Position numbers and translations under genes: made by a program. The notes under the pieces are model-generated. The model searched no databases. It worked only from the letters and a program-made list of their open reading frames with translations, and was not told the origin of the DNA. 64,000 nt of DNA from Cellulosimicrobium cellulans (GTDB taxonomy: Bacteria > Actinomycetota > Actinomycetes > Actinomycetales > Cellulomonadaceae): assembly GCF_006539945.1 (NCBI RefSeq), contig NZ_BJNZ01000001.1:186001-250000 (forward strand). Reading direction: 5' to 3'. Positions 34,839 through 41,956 of this stretch are shown in pieces (position 1 is the stretch's first letter; every line of letters starts with the position of its first letter).

Positions 34839-35779
34839 TGCCGACGACCGTTCCCGGACCCGCCGCGTACGCCGCGGCGCCCGGCGGACCGCAGGCGGTG
34901 CCGCCCGGCGCCCCGGACGGCCCGCCCCCGGCTTCCACCACCGCCACCGCCGCGCCGCGGCGCCGGCGGCGACGCGCCTGGCTCTGGCACCTGCTGCTCG
35001 TGCCCGTCGCCGCGCTGTTCGCGACGCCGTTCGTGCAGATGTTCCTCACGTCGCTCACTCCCGAGGCGGAGATCAACCGGTTCCCCCCGCGGTTCTGGCC
35101 CTCGCAGCTCACGCTCGACGGCTACGTCAAGCTCTTCACCGAGACGGACGTGCTGCGCTGGACGACGAACACCGTCCTCGTCTCGGTCGTCGCCGTCGCG
35201 TCCCACATCGTGCTCTGCTCGCTCGCCGGGTACGGGTTCGCGCGGCTCAAGTTCCCGGGCCGCACGTTCGGGTTCCTCGCGATCATGGCGACGATCATGA
35301 TCCCGACGCAGCTCCTCATGGTCCCGACGTACGTCCTCTTCGCGCGCATCGGCATCATCGACACGCTCGCCGCCGCGATGGTCCCGTGGCTCGCGTCGGC
35401 GTTCGGGATCTTCCTCATGCGCCAGTTCTTCCTGTCGCTCCCGCCCGAGCTCGAGGAGGCGGCCGTCCTCGACGGGTGCTCGCGGCTCTCCACGTTCTGG
35501 CGCATCATCCTCCCGCTCGCGCGGCCCGCGCTCGCGACGCTCGCGATCTTCACGCTGCTCGGCTCGTGGAACGACCTCGTCTGGCCGCTCATCGCGATCA
35601 ACGACCCGTCGTCGTTCACGCTCCAGCTCGGGATCACGAACTTCCAGGGCGCGCGCCGGACCGACTGGTCGCTGCTCATGGCGAGCAACGTCGTCGCGAC
35701 CCTGCCGCTGGTGCTGTTCTTCCTGTTCGCCCAGCGCCAGTTCATCGCCACCATGACCTTCACCGGAGTCAAGGGATGA
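34838..35779 (+). CDS. ABC sugar transporter permease, MalG type
   Basis: A 313-residue permease. A Pro/Ala-rich cytoplasmic N-terminus of about 48 residues precedes six hydrophobic segments. The EAA loop is ELEEAAVLDGCSRLSTFWRIILPL (about 208-231). The sequence ends FIATMTFTGVKG, as usual for MalG/LacG proteins, which contact the substrate pathway by their tail. TGATG overlap with MalF-like gene and ATGA overlap with the kinase gene place it in the operon. Confidence 0.93.
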   Translation: MPTTVPGPAAYAAAPGGPQAVPPGAPDGPPPASTTATAAPRRRRRRAWLWHLLLVPVAALFATPFVQMFLTSLTPEAEINRFPPRFWPSQLTLDGYVKLFTETDVLRWTTNTVLVSVVAVASHIVLCSLAGYGFARLKFPGRTFGFLAIMATIMIPTQLLMVPTYVLFARIGIIDTLAAAMVPWLASAFGIFLMRQFFLSLPPELEEAAVLDGCSRLSTFWRIILPLARPALATLAIFTLLGSWNDLVWPLIAINDPSSFTLQLGITNFQGARRTDWSLLMASNVVATLPLVLFFLFAQRQFIATMTFTGVKG

Positions 35780-36786
35780 CCACGCCCCCCACCGTTCCCG
35801 CAGCACCCGACCGGACCGCCGCCCCACGACCCGTCGTCGTGGTCGGGGACGCGAACGTCGACCTCGTGCTGCGTGGTGACGTCGTCCCGCGCTTCGGCCA
35901 GGCCGAGCAGCTCGCCGACTCCGGCGACCTCGTCCTCGGCGGCTCCGCGAGCATCGCGGCCGCCGGCGTCGCGCGTCTCGGGGTGCCGACGACGCTCGTC
36001 GCGCGCGTCGGCGCGGACGTGTTCGGCACCTTCACCCTCGACGCGCTGCGCGCCGCCGGGGTGGACGTGTCCGCCGTCGACGTCGCCCGCGACGAGGCGA
36101 CGGGGCTCTCGGTCATCCTCTCCACGCCCGACGACCGGGCGATCCTCACGGTCCCGGGCACGATCCCGACCCTCACGGGCTCGCACGCGCTCGCCGTGCT
36201 CGACGGCTGGCACGGGCCGCCCGGCGTCGTCCACGTCGCGTCGTACTTCCTCCAGCCGCGACTCGCCGCGGACCTGCCCGCCGTCCTCGCGTCCGCGCGC
36301 GAGCGGGGGTGGACGACGAGCCTCGACACGAACTGGGACCCCGCCGAGCGCTGGACCGGGCTCGCGGACCTGCTGCCCCACGTGGACGTGCTGCTGCCGA
36401 ACCGCAACGAGCTGCGCGCCGTCGCGGGCGCGCTCGGCCCAGGTCCGCAGGGCGCGGCGCACACCGGTGACCGCGACGTCGTGCTCGCCCGGACGGTCGC
36501 TGCGCGCGGCCCCCGCGTCGTGGTCAAGGACGGTGCGCGCGGCGGGTGGTCCGTGGGACCGGCCGGAGCCGTCGTGCGTGCCCCCGGGCTCGCCGTGGAG
36601 GTGGTCGACACGACCGGGGCCGGTGACAGCTTCGACGCCGGATACCTCGCGGCGCTCGCGCACGGGATCGAGGACGAGACCGAGCGCGTGCGCTGGGCCG
36701 CCTGCGCCGGCTCCTTGTCGACGCTCGGCCCGGGCGGCACCGGAGCGCAGGCCACGCTGGCCGCGCTGCGGGCCGCGCTCGCATGA
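35776..36786 (+). CDS. PfkB/ribokinase-family sugar kinase
   Basis: A 336-residue kinase. PfkB signature 1 is GGSASIAAAGVARLGVPTTLVARVG (about 56-80), signature 2 DTTGAGDSFDAGYLAAL (about 275-291) with the catalytic Asp in GAGD. It lacks the conserved GGGKAxN loop of phosphofructokinases that the next gene has, so it is closer to ribokinase/adenosine-kinase types that act on the free sugar. Its place in the operon suggests galactosamine (or tagatose) phosphorylation after import. ATGA overlaps join it to both neighbours. Specificity is inferred from context. Confidence 0.85.
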   Translation: MTTPPTVPAAPDRTAAPRPVVVVGDANVDLVLRGDVVPRFGQAEQLADSGDLVLGGSASIAAAGVARLGVPTTLVARVGADVFGTFTLDALRAAGVDVSAVDVARDEATGLSVILSTPDDRAILTVPGTIPTLTGSHALAVLDGWHGPPGVVHVASYFLQPRLAADLPAVLASARERGWTTSLDTNWDPAERWTGLADLLPHVDVLLPNRNELRAVAGALGPGPQGAAHTGDRDVVLARTVAARGPRVVVKDGARGGWSVGPAGAVVRAPGLAVEVVDTTGAGDSFDAGYLAALAHGIEDETERVRWAACAGSLSTLGPGGTGAQATLAALRAALA

Positions 36787-37718
36787 TCTCCGCGCTCGCC
36801 CTCAGCCCGTCGCTCGACGTCACGTACGTCGTCGACGCGCTCGAGGGGATCCAGCGCCCGCGCGAGGTCCGTCGCGTCGGCGGAGGCAAAGCGCTCAACG
36901 CGGCTCGGGCCGCCGCGACGCTCGGCGCCTGCACGGCGGCGGTGGCGGTCCTCGCCGGGGGGTCGGGCGAGGACGTCGCGGCCGGGGCGAGAGCCGACGG
37001 CGTGGACCTGCACGTCGTCCCGGGAACCCACCCGACCCGCACGTGCGTCTCCGTCCTTGCCGCAGAGACCGGCGCGCTCACCGAGATCTACGAGAGTGCC
37101 GTCCCCGTGGAGCCGGACACGCTCGACCGCGCCGTGGGGCTCGCGCTCGACCTCGCCGCGCGAGACGGCGGGTGGTGGCTGCTGTCCGGCGGCCTCCCCG
37201 GCACGATCGCGCCGAGCGTGGTCGGCACCGTCGTCGGCCGGCTGCGGGCGGCAGGGGCCAGCGTCGCCGTGGACAGCCACGGTCCGGCGCTCGCGGGTGC
37301 CGTGGGCGAGGGACCGGACCTGGTCAAAGTGAACCGGGCCGAGGCGGCGGAGCTGTTGGGCGTCCCCGTGGACACGCCGGGGCCGGGGCTCGTCACCGGG
37401 CTCGGCGACCGGTCGGGCGGCCTCGTGGTCGTCACGGACGGCGCGGAGGGGGCGTGGGCGAGCGACGGCACGAGCGTCCTGCGCGTGCGGCTCGAGGGCC
37501 ACGTCGGCCGCTTCCCGGTGGGGAGCGGCGACTCGTTCCTGGGCGGGATGCTCGTCGCGCTCGACGCGGGAGCGTCCCTCGCCGAGGCGGTGGCGCTCGG
37601 TGCCGCCGCGGGCACGGCCAACGCCCAGGTCCCCGGTGCAGCCGTCCTGGACGCGGACCTGGCCCGCCGTCTCGCCGGCGAGGTCGGGGTCGAGACCGTG
37701 GCGCTCCCGGTGCCGTAG
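36783..37718 (+). CDS. 1-phosphofructokinase/tagatose-6-phosphate kinase (LacC/FruK type)
   Basis: A 311-residue PfkB kinase of the FruK/LacC branch. It opens ALALSPSLDVTYVVDALEG, has RRVGGGKALNAARAAATLG (about 35-53), and GRFPVGSGDSFLGGMLVAL with the catalytic Asp (about 245-262). In FruK and LacC the GGGK-N segment contacts the sugar phosphate. Within this operon, phosphorylation of tagatose-6-phosphate to the 1,6-bisphosphate for the class II aldolase at 40047 is the best fit. Fructose-1-phosphate kinase activity remains possible. Confidence 0.85.
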   Translation: MISALALSPSLDVTYVVDALEGIQRPREVRRVGGGKALNAARAAATLGACTAAVAVLAGGSGEDVAAGARADGVDLHVVPGTHPTRTCVSVLAAETGALTEIYESAVPVEPDTLDRAVGLALDLAARDGGWWLLSGGLPGTIAPSVVGTVVGRLRAAGASVAVDSHGPALAGAVGEGPDLVKVNRAEAAELLGVPVDTPGPGLVTGLGDRSGGLVVVTDGAEGAWASDGTSVLRVRLEGHVGRFPVGSGDSFLGGMLVALDAGASLAEAVALGAAAGTANAQVPGAAVLDADLARRLAGEVGVETVALPVP

Positions 37719-37731
37719 ACGCGCTGCGGGG

Positions 37732-38589
37732 TCAGGGCTGCGCGGTCGGCCTCTCGGTCGGCTGCACGGCCGCGACCGGACCGTCGTCGGGCACGACCTG
37801 GACGTCGACGCCGGCCGCGGCGATCGCGTCGAGCGCCGCCGGGTCGGCGGACGAGTCCGTCACGAGCACGTCGATCTCCTCGAGGTCCGCCATCTTGGCG
37901 AGCGTCACGCGCCCCACCTTCGACCCGTCCGCGACCACGACGACGCGCTCGGCGTGCGCGACCATCGCGTGGTTGGTGCGCGCCTCCGTCTCGTCGTGCG
38001 TCGTCGCGCCGCCGCGCACGCTGATGCCGTCGGTGCCCAGGAACGCGGTGCCGACGTTGATCGCGTTGAACGTGTGCTCGGCGAGCACTCCGACGGCCTC
38101 CAGCGAGCTCGAGCGGACGAACCCGCCGGTCATGATGACCTGCAGGTTGCTGCGTGCGGCGAGCTCGGTCGCCGTCGTCAGGGCGTTCGTGGCGATCGCG
38201 AGGTCGGGTCGCGTCGCCAGGGCGCGCGCGACGGCCGCCGCCGTCGTGCCGCCGCTGATCGCGACGGAGTAGCGCCCCGGCGGGAGCAGCCCGGCGGCGT
38301 GCTGGGCGATGCGCAGCTTCGCCTCGCGGAACCGGGAGTCGCGCAGGAGCACCGGGACCTCCGTCGTGGGGTCGAGGGCGCGCACCCCGCCGTGCGTGCG
38401 GAGCACGAGGCCCTGCTCCTCCATGTCCGCGAGGTCGCGCCGCATCGTGGCCGAGGAGACGCCGAGCTCACGGACCAGCTCCGTGAGGCGTGCCGTGCCG
38501 TGCTCGTTGACGTACGTCAACGCCCGCATCATGCGGTCGCTGCGCTTGTGGGAGATCGCGCGGGGCGCGGCGTCGGGTGCGACGGACAT
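37732..38589 (-). CDS. DeoR-family repressor of the aminosugar locus (AgaR/GlpR type)
   Basis: A 285-residue regulator. The DeoR helix-turn-helix lies at about 19-72 (RMMRALTYVNEHGTARLTEL, VRELGVSSATMRRDLADMEE), followed by the sugar-phosphate sensor domain with AISGGTTAAAVARAL, TGGFVRSSSLEAVG and VVVADGSKVGRV. AgaR-type proteins respond to phosphorylated sugars such as tagatose or GalNAc derivatives. It lies between the transport/kinase operon and the divergent GH4 gene; similar cis motifs precede both transcripts, so it may control both. Confidence 0.9.
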   Translation of the reverse strand: MSVAPDAAPRAISHKRSDRMMRALTYVNEHGTARLTELVRELGVSSATMRRDLADMEEQGLVLRTHGGVRALDPTTEVPVLLRDSRFREAKLRIAQHAAGLLPPGRYSVAISGGTTAAAVARALATRPDLAIATNALTTATELAARSNLQVIMTGGFVRSSSLEAVGVLAEHTFNAINVGTAFLGTDGISVRGGATTHDETEARTNHAMVAHAERVVVVADGSKVGRVTLAKMADLEEIDVLVTDSSADPAALDAIAAAGVDVQVVPDDGPVAAVQPTERPTAQP

Positions 38590-38663
38590 GCGCTTCCTTC
38601 CGGCGGTGCGTGGGCGGACGTCCGAGGCTCTCGGTGCCCGGACGAGGCAGATCGCTCAATCAA

Positions 38664-38704
38664 AGTGAGTGTTATCAGCGAAATATGATCGTATTCTTGC
38701 ACAG
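38664..38704 (+). promoter_or_regulatory. GH4 promoter with leaderless start and shared motif
   Basis: AGTGAGTG (38664-38671) and ATGATC..ATTCTTG (38685-38699) also occur, in order, at 31472-31479 and 31513-31527 upstream of the SIS gene. TATTCT (38692-38697) is a -10 box placed 6 nt before the GTG at 38704, so translation likely begins at the first transcribed base. The shared elements are DeoR-operator candidates. Confidence 0.5.
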
Positions 38705-40050
38705 TGCGCTCGATGGCGCCGAAGATCGTCGACATGGTCAGCATCGCGTTCGTCGGCGCCGGGAGCGTCGTCTTCACCCGCCAGCTCGTCGCCGACATCC
38801 TGCGCTACCCGGAGCTCGCCGACGCCCGCCTCGTGCTGCACGACATCGACCCCGAGCGGCTCCGCGTCGCCGAGGGCACCGCGCGTCAGGTGAGCCGCCA
38901 GCTCGGGGCGTCGGCCACCGTCGAGGCGTACGCCGACCGTCGCCGGGCCCTCGACGGTGCCGACTTCGTCGTCAACATGATCCAGGTCGGCGGCATCGAC
39001 GCGACGCTGAAGGACCTCGAGATCCCCGCGCGCCACGGCCTGCGCCAGACCATCGGCGACACGACCGGCGTCGGTGGCGTGTTCCGCGCGCTGCGCACGT
39101 TCCCGGTGCTCGAGGGAATCGCGACCGACATGCGCGAGCTGTGCCCGCAGGCGTGGCTGCTCAACTACACGAACCCGATGGCGATGAACGTGTGGTGGGT
39201 CTCCAGCGTCGCCCCCGACCTCAAGGTCGCCGGGCTCTGCCACTCCGTGTACTGGACCGCGCACGATCTCGCGGAGCTCGTGGGCGTCCCGGTGGAGGAG
39301 ACGCGGTACCGGGCTGCGGGCGTCAACCACCAGGCGTGGCTGCTCGAGTGGGAGCACCGGGGCGAGTCGCTGTACCCCCGGCTGCGCGAGACGATCCGCC
39401 GCGACCCCGGGCTCGAGCGTCGCGTCCGGGTCGAGATCTTCCGCCGCCTCGGCTACTACCCGACGGAGACGAGTGAGCACTCCTCCGAGTACCTGCCGTG
39501 GTTCCTCCGCTCCGACGAGCAGGTCGAGCGCTACCGCCTCCAGCCGCTCGAGTACGTCGGCATCAGCCGGGAGAACGTCGCGGAGTTCGAGGCGGCGCGG
39601 CGTGCGCTCGCCGCCGGCGAGGACCTCGCGCTCGAGGACGGCGCGAGCGAGTACGCGCCCCAGATCATCCACTCCCTCGTGACCGGCACGCGGCGCGAGG
39701 TGCACGTCAACGTCCCCAACCACGGCCTGATCGACAACCTGCCCCAGGGTGCGGTCGTCGAGGTCCCGGCGGAGGTCGACGGCGACGGCCTGCGCCCCGT
39801 GCCGATGGGCTCGCTCCCGGCACAGTGCGCGGCGCTCAACCAGCCGTACGTCTCCGTCGGGGCGCTGACCGTCGAGGCGGCGCGCACCGGCGACCCCCGG
39901 CTCGTGCGCCAGGCCGTGCTCATGGACCCGAACGCGTCCTCGACCCTCACGCCGGAACAGATCTGGGCCCTGTGCGACGAGCTCGTCGCGGCGCACGGGG
40001 ACCTGCTGCCCGAGCCGCTCCGCGCCCTCGTCCCGGCGGGTGCCCTGTGA
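38704..40050 (+). CDS. GH4 NAD-dependent glycosidase, alpha-galactosidase clade
   Basis: A 448-residue GH4 enzyme. The NAD-binding Rossmann loop is IAFVGAGSVVFTRQL (about 14-28). The Mn(II) ligands are the Cys of GLCHSVYW (about 180) and the His of GVNHQAW (about 209). CHSV is the motif given for alpha-galactosidases within GH4, unlike CHE- or CN-P-type clades. It would cleave alpha-galacto-configured glycosides by an oxidation-elimination mechanism. Galactosaminides are a plausible substrate here. It is cytoplasmic, has no signal, and overlaps the aldolase gene (GTGA). Leaderless GTG start assigned from the promoter. Confidence 0.87.
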   Translation: MRSMAPKIVDMVSIAFVGAGSVVFTRQLVADILRYPELADARLVLHDIDPERLRVAEGTARQVSRQLGASATVEAYADRRRALDGADFVVNMIQVGGIDATLKDLEIPARHGLRQTIGDTTGVGGVFRALRTFPVLEGIATDMRELCPQAWLLNYTNPMAMNVWWVSSVAPDLKVAGLCHSVYWTAHDLAELVGVPVEETRYRAAGVNHQAWLLEWEHRGESLYPRLRETIRRDPGLERRVRVEIFRRLGYYPTETSEHSSEYLPWFLRSDEQVERYRLQPLEYVGISRENVAEFEAARRALAAGEDLALEDGASEYAPQIIHSLVTGTRREVHVNVPNHGLIDNLPQGAVVEVPAEVDGDGLRPVPMGSLPAQCAALNQPYVSVGALTVEAARTGDPRLVRQAVLMDPNASSTLTPEQIWALCDELVAAHGDLLPEPLRALVPAGAL

Positions 40051-40895
40051 CCTTGGCCGCGACGGGGAACCTCGTCGCTGCGGCGGTGCGCGACGGCGCC
40101 GCCGTGCTCGCGTTCAACGTCATCACGCTCGAGCACGCCGAGGGCATCGTCGCCGGCCTCGAGGACTCCGGGGCTCCCGGCATCCTGCAGGTCAGCGAGA
40201 ACGCCGTCCGCTACCACGAGGGGCGCATGACGGCGCTGGTCGCCGCGTGCCGGGAGATCGCCGTCGCCGCACGGGTCCCGGTCTCGCTGCACCTCGACCA
40301 CGTCCAGGACGTCGACCTCGCGCGCCAGGTCGTCGACCAGGCGTGGCGGCTCGGGATCACGTCGGTCATGGTCGACGCCGCCCACCTCGACTACGCGGAC
40401 AACGTCGCCACGACCCGCGACCTCACCCGGTCCGCGCACGACACCACGCTGTGGGTCGAGGCCGAGCTCGGCGCGATCGGCGGCAAGGACGGTGCGCACG
40501 CACCCGGCGTGCGGACCGACCCGTACGAGGCGGCGTCCTTCGTCGCCGCGACCGGTGTCGACGGGCTCGCCGTCGCCGTGGGCAGCTCCCACGCCATGAC
40601 GAGCACGACCGCGGAGCTCGACCTCGACCTCGTCGAGCGGATCGCCGCCGAGGTCCCCGTCCCGCTCGTGCTGCACGGGTCGTCCGGCGTGCCTTCCGCG
40701 ATGCTGCGCGACGCCGTCGCACGCGGGATCCGGAAGATCAACGTCGGGACCGCGCTCAACGTCGGCTACACGCGTCAGGTGCGAGACTTCCTCGACGCGA
40801 ACGACGGGGTGACCGACCCGCGCAAGTACCTCGCCCCGGCGCGAGGAGCTGTGCGCGACGCCGTCGACCGGCTCTGCACCCAGGTGTTCGCCTGA
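40047..40895 (+). CDS. class II fructose/tagatose-bisphosphate aldolase
   Basis: A 282-residue zinc aldolase of the FbaA/GatY/KbaY/AgaY class. The first zinc/substrate segment is SLHLDHVQDVDLARQVVDQA, followed by WVEAELGAIGGKDG, GSSHAMTSTTAEL, VLHGSSGVPS and NVGTALNVGYTR, covering metal ligands and phosphate-binding. GatY/AgaY-like length suggests tagatose-1,6-bisphosphate as substrate, giving dihydroxyacetone phosphate and glyceraldehyde-3-phosphate. It starts with a GTG overlapping the GH4 stop. Confidence 0.88.
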   Translation: MTLAATGNLVAAAVRDGAAVLAFNVITLEHAEGIVAGLEDSGAPGILQVSENAVRYHEGRMTALVAACREIAVAARVPVSLHLDHVQDVDLARQVVDQAWRLGITSVMVDAAHLDYADNVATTRDLTRSAHDTTLWVEAELGAIGGKDGAHAPGVRTDPYEAASFVAATGVDGLAVAVGSSHAMTSTTAELDLDLVERIAAEVPVPLVLHGSSGVPSAMLRDAVARGIRKINVGTALNVGYTRQVRDFLDANDGVTDPRKYLAPARGAVRDAVDRLCTQVFA

Positions 40896-40977
40896 CACCT
40901 CGGACCGTCCTGCATCTCCTGATCGGCACCCCCACCATGGCGCGCGGGCAGCGCGTCACGACGAGAGGAACGAGCAC

Positions 40978-41913
40978 ATGAGACGAACGACGACCGGCCT
41001 GGCACTCGGCTCGGCGCTGGTGCTGACCGCGTGCGCGAGCGGCCCCGCCGTCGGCGGCACGAGCCCGGTCCCGGACGCGGCGCGCACGACCACGACCGAC
41101 GCGACGACCGCGGGGGCGGTCGCGCTGCCCCCCACGAGCGGGATCCTCGACTACCAGCTCGGCGGCGCCTACGACCAGGTCGACGCGGGATCGGGGCCGG
41201 TTGCCCCCGACGTGGTGGTGCGCGACGCGACGGCAGCGCCGCTCCCGGGCGCGTACAACGTCTGCTACGTCAACGGGTTCCAGACGCAGCCCGACGACGC
41301 CGACCTCTGGCTCGACCACGAGGAGCTCTTGCTGCACGACGCGGGCGGGGAGCTCGTGATCGACCCGGACTGGCCGGACGAGTTCGTGCTCGACCCCTCG
41401 ACCGCCGCGCAGCGGGACGGGATCGTCGACCTCATCGGCCCGGTCGTCACCGGATGCGCCGACGACGGGTTCGACGCGGTCGAGATCGACAACCTCGACA
41501 CCTGGACCCGGTTCGACCGGATCGACGAGGCCGGCGCGCACGCGCTCGCCACGGCGTACGTCGCCCTCGCGCACGACGCAGGTCTCGCCATCGCCCAGAA
41601 GAACGCCGCGGAGATCACGCAGGTCGCGCACGACGACCTCGGCTTCGACTTCGCCGTGACCGAGGAGTGCGCCGTCTGGGACGAGTGCTCCGCGTACACC
41701 GACGTGTACGGGGACCACGTGCTGCAGGTCGAGTACCCCGGCCCGCTCGCGGGCGAGGGCCTCACGTTCGCCGACGTCTGCGCTCTCGGCGACCGCGCAC
41801 CCCTGACCGTGCTGCGCGACCTCTACCTCGTCACGCCCGACACAGACGTGAGCGGGTTCGACCCCGTCGAGGAGACGGGCGAGCCGTACTCGTACGTGTT
41901 CGAGACCTGCTGA
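40978..41913 (+). CDS. GH114 endo-alpha-1,4-polygalactosaminidase lipoprotein
   Basis: A 311-residue lipoprotein. The signal LALGSALVLTAC sets the lipid Cys at 19; a Thr/Ala linker of about 30 residues then leads to a TIM-barrel of the GH114/TM1410 family: GILDYQLGGAYDQVD, PGAYNVCYVNGFQT, GFDAVEIDNLDTW with an acidic pair, IAQKNAAEI, and FAVTEECAVWDEC with the conserved EEC. The characterised members hydrolyse alpha-1,4-galactosamine polymer and act on fungal galactosaminogalactan. It is anchored outside the membrane, ideal to feed the ABC importer. The ATG follows GAGAGGAACGAG, 82 nt after the aldolase gene. Confidence 0.9.
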   Translation: MRRTTTGLALGSALVLTACASGPAVGGTSPVPDAARTTTTDATTAGAVALPPTSGILDYQLGGAYDQVDAGSGPVAPDVVVRDATAAPLPGAYNVCYVNGFQTQPDDADLWLDHEELLLHDAGGELVIDPDWPDEFVLDPSTAAQRDGIVDLIGPVVTGCADDGFDAVEIDNLDTWTRFDRIDEAGAHALATAYVALAHDAGLAIAQKNAAEITQVAHDDLGFDFAVTEECAVWDECSAYTDVYGDHVLQVEYPGPLAGEGLTFADVCALGDRAPLTVLRDLYLVTPDTDVSGFDPVEETGEPYSYVFETC

Positions 41914-41956
41914 CCGCGGGGCGGCGGGCGGCGCCCACGCCGTGCGCCGCCCCGTG

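Noticed and set aside
31606-40895. N-acetylglucosamine or plain galactitol/lactose pathway
   Set aside because: No NagA/NagB-like gene, PTS or galactitol dehydrogenase is present, while GH114 and the alpha-galacto GH4 point to galactosamine; fructose metabolism alone does not explain GH114.
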